NCBI RefSeq assembly: GCF_013618625.1
Contig: NZ_JABRWO010000001.1
Span: forward strand, 372,001 to 436,000
Direction: 5' to 3'
From: Bremerella alba
Lineage (GTDB): Bacteria > Planctomycetota > Planctomycetia > Pirellulales > Pirellulaceae
DNA: 64,000 nt
The stretch's first letter is position 1; each line of letters opens with the position of its first letter. The position numbers and the translations under genes are program-made. The notes below the pieces were generated by a model. That model saw only the letters and a list, made by a program, of their open reading frames with translations, was not told the origin of the DNA and searched no databases. Below, piece after piece: positions 17,743 to 25,983 of this stretch.

Positions 17743-18625
17743 ACACGACGTAACGCCCCATGAATCGGCATCCGGCAAACCCGTACGAAGCTTGCCAATG
17801 CGGGCCCTGGGGGCGTTCTCGCTGCTTGCATGGGCATCGGTCATCTTGACTTGTCTGACCAATCCATTGACTTCCGATTTTGAAATCAACGTCTTTTTCA
17901 GCTACAGCTTGACCGCTTTTGCTGGATTCTATTTGGCTTGTGGCAACGCCCAATGGTGGGCGCGGTGGATGCTTGTTGGCTTGACTGGCCTACTGATCGC
18001 TTCTTTGATAGATAGTCCCAACTGGCTTGAAGGCATTATCCTCTTTGGCGTGTTGGGCATGATATCAGCTGGGCTCACCTTTGCAGGTCGTATGATCATT
18101 TCGGCATTACGCGGTGAGTCCAGTCCCCGTCAGCAATTCACGATCTTCGGCTTAATGTTTGTCACCGCGATCATCGCAATATGCCTGGTCGCTCTCAACC
18201 AATTAGTCCTATCGAAAGGCAATCCACAGGTCACCATGATTGTCGTTATCCTGACCATGCTGGGCTTTACGATGACGGTCCAATGTGCCTCGGCATGGTC
18301 GCGCACTAAAGGAGAAGCGTTAGTGGTTGCCGCGATTGCCTTCCTACTGGCGTTTCCAACATCGCTGATGGTTTTTGGAACCTTCTATTTCGTCGACAAT
18401 ACGTTGCCATTGGCCGAGGACATACTGTATCCCATCTGGACGATGATCGTCTTTATGTGGGTAATCCTTTACCCACTATGGTTCGGTTACCATGCTTTGG
18501 GCTGGACGTTGATCGACCCTGGCTGGATGTTCGGACGACAGTATGCCAATGAGCCTGCGGCCGGTAACGAAGATGACGAGGTCGATGTACTGATGGAAGA
18601 TGAGCCCCCGTCTTTGCGAAAATAA
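17732..18625 (+). CDS. Polytopic membrane protein, second of a tandem pair
   Basis: 297 residues and clearly paralogous to the preceding protein. Matching stretches are GFYLACGNAQWWARW, MISAGLTFAGRMIIS, RGESSPRQQFTIFGLM, VTAIIAICLVA, YPLWFGYHALGWTLIDPGW and the tail DEVDVLMEDEPPSL. Around eight hydrophobic segments alternate with short loops. The first codon lies inside the last codons of the first gene, an 11-base overlap, so translation is probably coupled. It shares no motif with known transporters that I recognise. The conserved D/E-rich DVLM tail in both copies is unusual for a simple transporter and could be a docking site; that is inference only. After its stop there are 190 bases before the WD40-like gene. 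Confidence 0.85.
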   Translation: METKHDVTPHESASGKPVRSLPMRALGAFSLLAWASVILTCLTNPLTSDFEINVFFSYSLTAFAGFYLACGNAQWWARWMLVGLTGLLIASLIDSPNWLEGIILFGVLGMISAGLTFAGRMIISALRGESSPRQQFTIFGLMFVTAIIAICLVALNQLVLSKGNPQVTMIVVILTMLGFTMTVQCASAWSRTKGEALVVAAIAFLLAFPTSLMVFGTFYFVDNTLPLAEDILYPIWTMIVFMWVILYPLWFGYHALGWTLIDPGWMFGRQYANEPAAGNEDDEVDVLMEDEPPSLRK

Positions 18626-18815
18626 CGCATCCAGTTTGCAGCGTTTTCAAAAAAACGAACGATTTCCACGCAAACTCGTCGAAGAAGTATGCGGAGAAAT
18701 ATCAAACCTTCGTGAAAGTCTCGTCTCACTCGATTTTCGCATTCCCCTCCCCCAGATGGCGGTGCATAATCGAGGAATCGTTTTCTAATTGCCCCCTTTC
18801 CTCCTTAGCTTTCCG

Positions 18816-20309
18816 ATGTCTCGAATGATTCGACCCCTTGCGATCGCCGTTGTTATTTTGCTGCTTCCTGGTCGTATGGCTTTCGCTCAGATAAGCGACT
18901 CGCCATGGATGCTATCCTCAGACATCAGCATACCCGCCGATCAAAAAGCCCAAGTCACCATGGGCACAGCCGGCTGTCCGGTGGTGATGGTCAATCGCGA
19001 GGCTTGGCACGTCAAATCGAAGAAAGTCGTGCAGACACTTCCCGACGGCAAGGAGATCGGCGACTACCGCTGCCTGAGCGCCAACGGAAAGTACTTCGCC
19101 GCGTTCGAGGGTGCCTGGCACGATCGCGGGGCAAACATCAACGTCTGGGATCTGGTCACCGGTGAGATCGTTGCCACGATGCCTGGCAAGTCGAGCAGCT
19201 ACTATCCGGTGATGAAGATCATGCACAATCGATACCTGCTGGCGGCACCCGATTCCGGCCAGACGCTCACGATTTGGGATATCGAGCAAAACAAGAAGAA
19301 ACGCGATGTGTTTGTGCGAACCGAAAGCATCAAAGAGGGACAGCTGACCGTTTCTCCCGACGGCAAGTACCTGGCTTTGTGCGAGGGGGACAAAGTCTCG
19401 ATTATGACCTTGGAAGATGGCCGCTACGCTGGGAATCTGGCTGCCCCTTTGCGTGACCCGACCGGCAGCGCCACTTTTACGATCGGTGCTAGAAATATCA
19501 AAGACCTGGAGTTCTCGCCTGATGGGCTGGAGATGGCTGCAATTTATACCAACTATGGTAAAGAACAGCGTTTGGTGGTGTGGGATGGCAAGGGCCAGAT
19601 CATCGAAGACATTCACTTGAACATCCGGTACGACCGCATGAACGCCTACAGCCTTTCTTGGCTGCCTGATCATAAAGGGTGGATCGTCGACGGCAACGTC
19701 ATCGATCGCGAAACGAAGAAGATTACCGTTCAGTTCAAACGTCCCCGAAACGACACCGATGAAATCGCCGTGCTCGATACCTACTTCCTGCTAGGGCGGT
19801 TCGGAGAAGAGGCCGAATCGATCACCATGATCGGTCTACCCTGGGAAGAAGTTGATCGCTCGCTGGAAGCGATGGATACCGTCGAGAACGCGATCATCGG
19901 CCCTGGCGTAAAAGTGTCGCTGCTGGTTTATATGCGAGCACAGCGAGGGGCCTCCGTCGATAAAGCCCGGGCGATCGTCGGCGATGCGATTGTGGAAAGA
20001 CTGAAAGAAGACCGAATGTCCTACGCCCCTGACCAGGAGGTCTTCTACCGCTTCAATGCCGAGCCAGCCTCGCAAGAGCATCATTACGGTCAGCTCAAGC
20101 TGGAGCTACTGATGAAAGGCTCCGACGAGCCACTCTGGGCATACACGATTCCCTCGATAACCGCGAGCGGCTTCCTGCAAGACCTAGACAAAGGGGACAT
20201 CTCAGAGGGCTCGGCCACGTCGATTGCCAAGGCAATCAAACAGGTTCAGATCCCTTACTTCATGCCCAGCACAGCCGACTTCCTGCCGTTGCCGTTGGTG
20301 GTGCAGTAG
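18816..20309 (+). CDS. Secreted WD40/beta-propeller-like protein
   Basis: 497 residues. The start MSRMIRPLAIAVVILLLPGRMAFAQ is a Sec signal peptide. The ATG at 18816 is preferred over an upstream TTG at 18789, since it begins the signal peptide cleanly. The mature protein has WD-like repeat pieces: ANINVWDLVTGEIVATMPG, LTIWDIEQNKKK, LTVSPDGKYLALCEGDKVSIM, LEFSPDGLEMAAIYT and LVVWDGKGQIIEDIHLN. This suggests a beta-propeller of perhaps six or seven blades. The last 170 residues are different and less clear. No catalytic motif is visible. Such proteins often read as WD40-like in planctomycetes, and no function can be given. The next gene starts 43 bases downstream. Confidence 0.8.
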   Translation: MSRMIRPLAIAVVILLLPGRMAFAQISDSPWMLSSDISIPADQKAQVTMGTAGCPVVMVNREAWHVKSKKVVQTLPDGKEIGDYRCLSANGKYFAAFEGAWHDRGANINVWDLVTGEIVATMPGKSSSYYPVMKIMHNRYLLAAPDSGQTLTIWDIEQNKKKRDVFVRTESIKEGQLTVSPDGKYLALCEGDKVSIMTLEDGRYAGNLAAPLRDPTGSATFTIGARNIKDLEFSPDGLEMAAIYTNYGKEQRLVVWDGKGQIIEDIHLNIRYDRMNAYSLSWLPDHKGWIVDGNVIDRETKKITVQFKRPRNDTDEIAVLDTYFLLGRFGEEAESITMIGLPWEEVDRSLEAMDTVENAIIGPGVKVSLLVYMRAQRGASVDKARAIVGDAIVERLKEDRMSYAPDQEVFYRFNAEPASQEHHYGQLKLELLMKGSDEPLWAYTIPSITASGFLQDLDKGDISEGSATSIAKAIKQVQIPYFMPSTADFLPLPLVVQ

Positions 20310-20352
20310 CTTATGTTCAACGAAGCGAATTCACCTAGTCCGGAGTGACTCG

Positions 20353-21132
20353 ATGATACCTGACGGTGAGACATTCCTCTTTGGTACCAGCAAACTTTCG
20401 CTGGCCGCTCCGTCAGTTACCATGACCGGCCATTCGTTTGGCGGTAAAGATCGATTTCCTGGCACTAGTCGTGACGATTGTGGAGGAATTTTAGTCCACC
20501 TTTTGCACTGCTTCGATCTCACGCATCGTGATTTGCCGTTCGATCTACCAGGCATGCGTTGGTTGCCACTCTACTACTGTTTTGATTTCCGCGTTAATAC
20601 GATGGGCTATCGATTTCGCGACAACCAATCGCTTGAGTTTTTCTTCGATCACGACGATCCTTATACCTCGGCGAGTGAATCGTGGCCCGATGACAACTAC
20701 CCCGAAGCATTTCCTCAGGCATCCATTCAAGTTGAACCACTGCCATACGACCCGACCAATTTGGATGATGCTAAAACTTGGTCAGGTGTATTTGGAATCG
20801 ATGAGCTTTCGCTTCAGGACCGAGAAAGCCTGCGAAGCGAAATTCTGAAGTTCATGAAACTGTTTGGCGAATACGAGCCTGAGTCGGAAGAGGAAATCTG
20901 GGAACGCATTCACATGCCGTTCATTCAGGGACCGCCCGAATCACGCTGCCTGAATCCTACGTGCGATTTCTCGCTTAAAGAACGCCCGGGCCAGCTTTGC
21001 ACCATCGCTATCACCGGCAACAGCCCAATCGCAGGTGTGAAGATATTCGGCCCCCATGGTGACGGCGTCATGCTAACCTTTCAGGCCTGCCAGAAGTGCC
21101 AAACAATTCGCGTTGAAAACCAATGCTCGTAA
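20353..21132 (+). CDS. Hypothetical protein with C-terminal cysteine pairs
   Basis: 259 residues from the ATG at 20353, as the open frame upstream overlaps the previous gene. The protein has no signal peptide and no membrane helix. Its middle is rich in Asp, Tyr and Pro. The C-terminal third carries two cysteine pairs, in SRCLNPTC and ACQKCQ, which could bind zinc. The paired Cys arrangement, C-x4-C and C-x2-C about 57 residues apart, resembles small treble-clef or ribbon folds, but this is only an impression. I do not recognise the family. It is probably a cytoplasmic protein of unknown function, and its codon use does not look different from neighbours. Confidence 0.75.
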   Translation: MIPDGETFLFGTSKLSLAAPSVTMTGHSFGGKDRFPGTSRDDCGGILVHLLHCFDLTHRDLPFDLPGMRWLPLYYCFDFRVNTMGYRFRDNQSLEFFFDHDDPYTSASESWPDDNYPEAFPQASIQVEPLPYDPTNLDDAKTWSGVFGIDELSLQDRESLRSEILKFMKLFGEYEPESEEEIWERIHMPFIQGPPESRCLNPTCDFSLKERPGQLCTIAITGNSPIAGVKIFGPHGDGVMLTFQACQKCQTIRVENQCS

Positions 21133-21177
21133 AAACTTTTTGAGCGTTAAGCGATGGCTATCAGAAGGAAATTATCT

Positions 21178-22161
21178 TCACGCCTGACGCGTTGGAAACG
21201 GGATCACCTCGTCAATCGACTTCGCACCAACAACCGCCATCACCAGGCGATCTAGCCCCAGTGCACACCCGCTGCATGCCGGCAGGCCCGCACGCATCGC
21301 GGCGACAAGCTGGCTATCCTCTGGCAGTGGTGGCTTGCCTAAGGCTTGTCTGGCTGCGTTGTTGGTTCGATTCCGCTCGACCAAGATTTCTGCGTCCAGC
21401 AGTTCATCGTAGCCGTTGGCCAACTCCATTCCATCGACAAACAATTCAAACCGACACGCGACCCGGGCATCGGCTTCGTCCAGCCGCGCCAGAGCGGCCT
21501 GCGAAGCGGGGTAGTGATACAAGATCAGCGGTCGATCGAAGCCAAGCTTCGGCTGAATGAGCTCGGCCAGCAGAAGCTCCAGCAGGCCATCCACGTCGTC
21601 ACTGCCGAAAGACTCCGGCACACTCACGCCGTGAAGCTGGGCCAACGCTCGAAGCTGCTCGGCCGTCGCCGAGAGCGGGTCGGTGCTCAAATGGTTTTGA
21701 AACAGTTCGCTATAACTGACCAAGTCTGCAGGCCCACGCTTAAGGACCGCCTCTGCTACGTCGGAAAGCAGCTGCATCCCGGCGTGTAGGTTATCTCCCA
21801 CGCGGTACCATTCGATCAGGGTGAACTCGACATTGTGCTGCGAGCCGACCTCGGCCAAACGGAATGCCTTGGTGATCTGAAAAATGGCCTCGGCTCCGGC
21901 GGCTACCAGACGCTTCATAGCAAACTCAGGCGAGGTCTGCAGATAGTATCGCTCACCTTCGCTAGGCTTGGCAGGATTCCAAGAGAGCAGCACAGGCACG
22001 GGATCGAGATGCGTGTCGACGACCGTGTCTCGCGAAAGCAGGGGCGTCTCGACTTCCCAAAACCCTTGCGCGAGGAAGAACGCCCGCACGGCTTGCGTGA
22101 TCTCGTGACGACGTTTCAAATTGTCGATCGACGCCGTAGGACGCCAGTCTCGTTTGGCCAT
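21178..22161 (-). CDS. epmA: Elongation factor P lysine ligase EpmA (GenX/PoxA/YjeA)
   Basis: 327 residues, close to the usual 325. EpmA is a class II lysyl-tRNA synthetase-like enzyme lacking the anticodon-binding domain, and it attaches a beta-lysine-type residue to a Lys of EF-P (family knowledge). Motif 2 is seen around FRLAEVGSQHNVEFTLIEWYR, motif 1 around FWEVETPLLSRDTVVDTHLDPV, and motif 3 as CALGLDRLVMAVVGAKSIDEVIPFP. The GSDDVDGLLELLLAELIQP region is the insertion typical of the catalytic core. No epmB or efp gene is visible in the window, so the partner is presumably elsewhere. A perfect 12-base palindrome lies 47 bases before its start. Confidence 0.92.
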   Translation of the reverse strand: MAKRDWRPTASIDNLKRRHEITQAVRAFFLAQGFWEVETPLLSRDTVVDTHLDPVPVLLSWNPAKPSEGERYYLQTSPEFAMKRLVAAGAEAIFQITKAFRLAEVGSQHNVEFTLIEWYRVGDNLHAGMQLLSDVAEAVLKRGPADLVSYSELFQNHLSTDPLSATAEQLRALAQLHGVSVPESFGSDDVDGLLELLLAELIQPKLGFDRPLILYHYPASQAALARLDEADARVACRFELFVDGMELANGYDELLDAEILVERNRTNNAARQALGKPPLPEDSQLVAAMRAGLPACSGCALGLDRLVMAVVGAKSIDEVIPFPTRQA

Positions 22162-22207
22162 GACGAAAGTATCTGTAATCTCGGAAACGGTTGGGCGTTC
22201 AAATTGT

Positions 22208-22219
22208 TGTCAATTGACA
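22208..22219. promoter_or_regulatory. Perfect palindrome upstream of epmA
   Basis: TGTCAATTGACA at 22208-22219 is a perfect 12-base palindrome, centred about 52 bases before the epmA start. It resembles half-site pairs bound by MarR- or LysR-type factors, but no regulator is nearby. A candidate operator only. Confidence 0.3.
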
Positions 22220-22258
22220 CACGGGTTCATTATGGGATATGCGGGTCACCAAGTAGAT

Positions 22259-22300
22259 GCATTCGTCTTAAGGGCCGGAGGCCCGGCCTAAGGCAAATGC
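22259..22300. repeat. REP-like 42-base imperfect palindrome
   Basis: The outer arms GCATTCGTCTTAAGG and CCTAAGGCAAATGC pair with few mismatches, and the centre GGCCGGAGGCCCGGCC is a second GC-rich hairpin. It lies in the divergent-to-convergent region between epmA and the NRDE protein terminator. It has the form of a repetitive extragenic palindrome. Confidence 0.45.
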
Positions 22301-22331
22301 GCAACTAAACACTCCGCCACGTTCGATCCAT

Positions 22332-22368
22332 AAAAAAAGAGCACATCACGTATGCAATGTGCTCTTTT
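22332..22368 (-). terminator. Rho-independent terminator of the NRDE-family gene
   Basis: AAAAGAGCACAT at 22335-22346 pairs with ATGTGCTCTTTT at 22357-22368. On the minus strand the stem is followed by seven T residues (A run 22332-22338 on the plus strand). It lies 27 bases after the stop of the gene at 22395-23171. Confidence 0.88.
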
Positions 22369-22394
22369 CGATGTTGTCAATTTCTCGTTAGCGA

Positions 22395-23171
22395 CTAGGC
22401 TTCGGCTCGCGTAGCACGGGCTTCGCGGAGACCGCGGCTGAGGATGTCTCGCAGCAACGGCGAGTAATCTTCAAAGCCAACCTTGGTCGGAGCACCTTCG
22501 GTGTATTGGAAGATGGCGTCGCGGGGCTTCTTACCCAGCGAGATCAGCGTACTGCTGACGGTACCCCATTCCTTACCTTCGATGACCATACCAGGACGAC
22601 CTTGAGCAGCCGGCGGACGGGCAAAGACCTTGCTGGAAACGGCCAAAAACTTCACTGCCGAATCGAGCGTTTGCAGGGTCATCAAACGATGAGCCAGCTG
22701 AACACGTTCATCGCGTGAATCGTTCAGGTCGTGACCACCAATTAGATTCAGGCCTTCTTCCAGACGCTGTGCGTTGACATCGTCTCCACCATGCACGACC
22801 CAACCGCTGTCGGCGTCGGCCATGACGAAGTTCACGCCGTCGTACTGCTCGGACATCAGCCCTTCCATCGCAACTTCCACGGCAGCCTGAGCACTGCTGG
22901 CACGCAGCAGTTCGCGGCACAAAAGTCCCCGCGAACGAGGCACCGCTGGACGCTTCATCTTGCGACGATTAGTGCATCCGACTACGAGCCCATGCTGATT
23001 GACGCCCAGCCAGGTTCCCCCAGCTTGTTGATCAATTCCACACAACGCTCGCGGCTTCCCTGATTGAATCGAAGGAGCCAAGGTGGGACGATCGTAAAAC
23101 TCTTCCCGGTTAGCCGCGACGAGAATCGGGGCCTCCGGAACGCTTCGGTATTGGATTGCCAATAGGCACAT
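22395..23171 (-). CDS. NRDE/TANGO2-family protein (DUF833)
   Basis: 258 residues from the ATG at 23171, chosen because MCLLAIQYRSVPEAPILVAANREE is the canonical start of the NRDE family; an upstream extension to 23276 has no family support. The conserved N-R-D/E-E element is seen as VAANREEFYDRP, followed by GGTWLGVNQHGLVVGCTNRR. Cys2 after initiator removal is a candidate N-terminal nucleophile (family knowledge). The family includes human TANGO2, with suggested haem or lipid roles that remain debated, so no reaction is assigned. The C-terminus is CSTLISLG-like: GTVSSTLISLGKKPRDAIFQYTEGAP is the end motif. It is a single gene with its own terminator. Confidence 0.9.
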   Translation of the reverse strand: MCLLAIQYRSVPEAPILVAANREEFYDRPTLAPSIQSGKPRALCGIDQQAGGTWLGVNQHGLVVGCTNRRKMKRPAVPRSRGLLCRELLRASSAQAAVEVAMEGLMSEQYDGVNFVMADADSGWVVHGGDDVNAQRLEEGLNLIGGHDLNDSRDERVQLAHRLMTLQTLDSAVKFLAVSSKVFARPPAAQGRPGMVIEGKEWGTVSSTLISLGKKPRDAIFQYTEGAPTKVGFEDYSPLLRDILSRGLREARATRAEA

Positions 23172-24008
23172 ATTTTTAAAGAGCGGGGCTAGAGGATAGA
23201 AAAAGCAGTCACCCTGGTCACGCCCCAAGGTTGATGTAATTCTCTTGAGTCTATTCTTTTTTCCCCTCTCGGACACCCTTTAATGGGGGTCGAGTACCTA
23301 AATTTTTGTTAAAACAAGTTTCTCGAACGGTTGCTTGAAGGAAGTGTGAAACCTGGGACCAAAAACAGCCCATTATCCCCACCTTTAAGGTACACCCATT
23401 TCCAGGGGGGCCGCCGTCGGATGACCTTCACAAGGTGGACATTCACTGAAAAACCCGGCAAAATCGGTATATTCGGCCCGAGGTTCGGCTGGGGCGACGA
23501 GTTGTTGCCTAGCATCCCATTGGGCAAGCACTGGGTGCTCGCCATGCTTGTCAGGCGATTGTTTAAGTGATCGAGGAAGGTTCTGATCTTATCGAAATGT
23601 CGTCCTGGCCGCCAAAAGGGTGGAAGAAATACGTACCGACCAGTCAGCCGACACGATTCCTTTTTCGGCGCCTGATAGCAGGACTCGCGAGACTCTCGAT
23701 CTTAGAGTTTTCAAGGAAAGCTTGGGATGAGCGAATATAGGTACTGCGAAACGATTTTTTGACCCCTGCGGGAAGCCCCCATCCCACCGACATGGGGTGA
23801 AGCGGCAATAACTTTTCGTTATGATTCGATGAGGGTAGTTTGATTCGGCCAACGGTGAAGAGATTTCCGCTGTGCCGATTTAATACGAAGACGCAGCGAC
23901 TTCAATCGGCGGCTTGGCGGTTTCCATCCAGTTATCATCCGCTGTGCGCGTGGTCTTTTCTACCCCCTTTTCCATAGCCAATCGGAACAGCAATTTAGGA
24001 GTGGTGTT
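23172..24008. other. Long intergenic region without a convincing gene
   Basis: 837 bases between the NRDE protein (minus) and the DUF2750 gene (plus). Short open frames exist, the longest about 80 codons, but none has a ribosome binding site or a recognisable domain. I saw no tRNA, terminator or clear repeat. It is longer than other gaps in this window and may hold an RNA or remains of a lost gene; I see no direct evidence for either. Confidence 0.5.
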
Positions 24009-24368
24009 ATGTCCTCAGGCAAATTTGCCGGAGCGGTCGACTTAAGTGGTCCAGATCGACTACAGATGTTCATTCATAAGGTCGGTGAGTCCCAAGAGAT
24101 GTGGGGGCTGTATGTCGATGGCTGGGCGGAAGCCGCCGACGAGAACGGTAAGAAAGGGTTAGTTGTCTGGCCCGATGAACAACATGCCCTCCTTTGCGCT
24201 GCCGATAAGTGGCGACAACACTCCCCTAAAATGATCAAGCTCTCTAGCTTCAACGAACGCTGGGTCGACAAATTGGTGCGTGTGCGGATGAAAGTAGCCG
24301 TCTTCCCCACGCCGTTTGATGGGCCAGTATTCGTCGACCCGGTGGCCTTACGAGCGGAACTTCTATAA
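24009..24368 (+). CDS. DUF2750-family protein
   Basis: 119 residues. Core motifs are EMWGLYVDGWAEAADENGK, LVVWPDEQHALLCAADKW and a C-terminal VAVFPTPFDGPVFVDP. This matches the DUF2750 family of small cytoplasmic proteins as I know it, with no established function. The ATG at 24009 follows GGAGTGGTGTT, a plausible ribosome binding site (TTAGGAG). It has no signal peptide and no membrane helix. The next gene, fabH, begins about 120 bases on. Whether the two are co-transcribed is unclear, because a TACATTAAAT-like -10 element appears in between. Confidence 0.85.
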   Translation: MSSGKFAGAVDLSGPDRLQMFIHKVGESQEMWGLYVDGWAEAADENGKKGLVVWPDEQHALLCAADKWRQHSPKMIKLSSFNERWVDKLVRVRMKVAVFPTPFDGPVFVDPVALRAELL

Positions 24369-24489
24369 TTACTCCACGGGAATCCCTATCGATTTCGCTC
24401 TTTTGGTAACTGAAAGAGGCATGAGAACCTGGGGGTTTTCTGGTACATTAAATCGTTTTCCCGCACCGGTTCCCTCACGAAACGAAAGC

Positions 24490-25551
24490 ATGGCGACGGC
24501 GCAACCTAATTCTTCTCCCCGCAATGAAACGACCTCTCCGCGCCCAGTTCCCTCTGGGCGGAGTCACCTTCGTTCATTAATGGGCTTTCAGATCCTGGGT
24601 ACCGGTAGTTACGTTCCCGAGAAGGTCGTTCCTAACGAAGACCTTTCCTCGCTGGGATGTGATCCCGAGTGGATCGTGCAACGCACCGGCATTCGAGAAC
24701 GTCGTCACGCTCCTGAAAATATCGCCACCAGCGACATGGCCTACGAAAGCGCCATCGCAGCGATCAAGTCGGCCGGAATCGAAGCCGACGAGATCGATCT
24801 GATTGTGGTTGGCACCTTCACGCCTGATTCGGCGACCCCTTCCACCGCATGCCGCTTGCAGGAACGCCTGGGCATTCGCGCGGCGGCCATGGACGTCAGC
24901 GCGGCTTGTGCAGGCTTCCTTTACGCGATGATCACAGCGGCTCAGTTTATTAAAACCGGCACTAGCCGCCGGGCCTTGGTGGTCGGTGCCGATTTGTTGT
25001 CGCGAATCTCGAACCCCGAAGACAAGAAGACTTATCCCCTGTTCGGCGACGGGGCCGGGGCGGTCGTTCTCGGTCCGGCCAGCGACCAACACGGTATGCT
25101 GTCTTACACGCTGGGAAGCGAAGGAGACGGCGGTCCGCTGTTGTGCGTCCCAGGCGGTGGTTCGCGCGAGCCCCTTACCGAACAGGGCCTAACCGACGGG
25201 AAACAATATCTTTACATGGATGGCCGCAGCGTCTTTAAGTGGGCCGTGCGGGTCATCGAAGATTCGATTCGCGACGTCCTTTTCGACGCCCATTTGACGG
25301 CAGACGACATCTCGCTCGTTCTGCTGCACCAAGCCAACGTTCGCATCATCGACGCGGCCTGCGAAAACCTCGGCTTTCCGCGCGAGAAAATGGTGGTCAA
25401 TCTCGACCAATACGGCAATACGTCGGCCGGTAGTGTCCCGCTCGTGCTGGACGAAGCGATGCAAAAAGGTCTCATTCATCGCGGCGACCGAATCCTGCTC
25501 TGCGGCTTCGGGGCCGGTCTCTCGTGGGGTACGACCGTCTTTCAGTGGTAG
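24490..25551 (+). CDS. fabH: Beta-ketoacyl-ACP synthase III (KASIII)
   Basis: 353 residues from the ATG at 24490. FabH condenses acetyl-CoA with malonyl-ACP to start fatty acid synthesis in the cytoplasm. The catalytic triad is visible: Cys in DVSAACAGFLYAM, His in LLHQANVRIID and Asn in YGNTSAGSVPL. Other family landmarks are TGSYVPEKVV, DPEWIVQRTGIRERR, FGDGAGAVVLGP and the terminal GFGAGLSWGTTVFQW. The conserved core begins at the ATG at 24580; the extra 30 residues to 24490 are Ser/Pro-rich and not typical, so the true start may be 24580. A candidate -10 element TACATTAAAT near 24450 supports the longer form. No other fab genes lie nearby. Confidence 0.92.
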   Translation: MATAQPNSSPRNETTSPRPVPSGRSHLRSLMGFQILGTGSYVPEKVVPNEDLSSLGCDPEWIVQRTGIRERRHAPENIATSDMAYESAIAAIKSAGIEADEIDLIVVGTFTPDSATPSTACRLQERLGIRAAAMDVSAACAGFLYAMITAAQFIKTGTSRRALVVGADLLSRISNPEDKKTYPLFGDGAGAVVLGPASDQHGMLSYTLGSEGDGGPLLCVPGGGSREPLTEQGLTDGKQYLYMDGRSVFKWAVRVIEDSIRDVLFDAHLTADDISLVLLHQANVRIIDAACENLGFPREKMVVNLDQYGNTSAGSVPLVLDEAMQKGLIHRGDRILLCGFGAGLSWGTTVFQW

Positions 25552-25586
25552 GCAGTCGACCAACCGTAAATTACGCAAATATTAAC

Positions 25587-25612
25587 AGGGCATCCTTGGG
25601 TGTCCTTTTTTT
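25587..25612 (+). terminator. Terminator after fabH
   Basis: AGGGCATCC at 25587-25595 pairs with GGGTGTCCT at 25598-25606 through two G-T wobbles. Seven T residues follow. The loop is short, so the innermost pair is probably open. Confidence 0.65.
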
Positions 25613-25634
25613 GTGAATTTCGTTATTCAGGATA

Positions 25635-25778
25635 GCCCAAAGATTTATCTCTGGGTGTGCATCGGGCACAAGCGGCTAATGCATACAGCCTGAAACCAAT
25701 AACACGTTTCAATTGTCAGTAACGTCCATTCATGAGCCGCTTGTCGGCTACGCCGCCCCAGTGATAAATCTCTGGGGC
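25635..25778. repeat. Long inverted repeat built of REP-like palindromes
   Basis: The left arm at 25635-25677 (starting GCCCAAAGATTTATCTC, ending ACAAGCGGCT) is the imperfect reverse complement of the right arm at 25735-25778 (starting AGCCGCTTGT, ending ATCTCTGGGGC). The arms are about 43 bases each and are separated by 57 bases. Each arm holds its own palindrome around GATTTATC, matching the repeat at 12192-12214. Both arms lie between fabH and pepF and encode no protein. The form is that of paired REP sequences (a BIME), as mobilised in other bacteria by RAYT transposases (family knowledge); none is in this window. Confidence 0.65.
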
Positions 25779-25983
25779 ACCCTGCTCTCTATCTATCTGT
25801 GCCTAACTTCGCTTCTTATCCGCGCCCATCCGCGTAACCCGCGGTCGCTCCCCTCCTCTCTCTTACTGAAAACCGAACACTTCAAACTGAAAACTCAAAC
25901 CCAACCTAATCTTTATCCATACGCTTTTACGCGGTACGATTGCCTTCGAGATTAGCGATTAGAAAAACTGAGAAGGAACCAAC

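Noticed and set aside
18918-19673. Open frame of 251 codons on the minus strand
   Set aside because: Antisense of the WD40-like secreted protein; it has no ribosome binding site or domain.
23331-23570. Open frame of 79 codons in the long gap
   Set aside because: It starts with TTG without a ribosome binding site and shows no domain; it could be chance.
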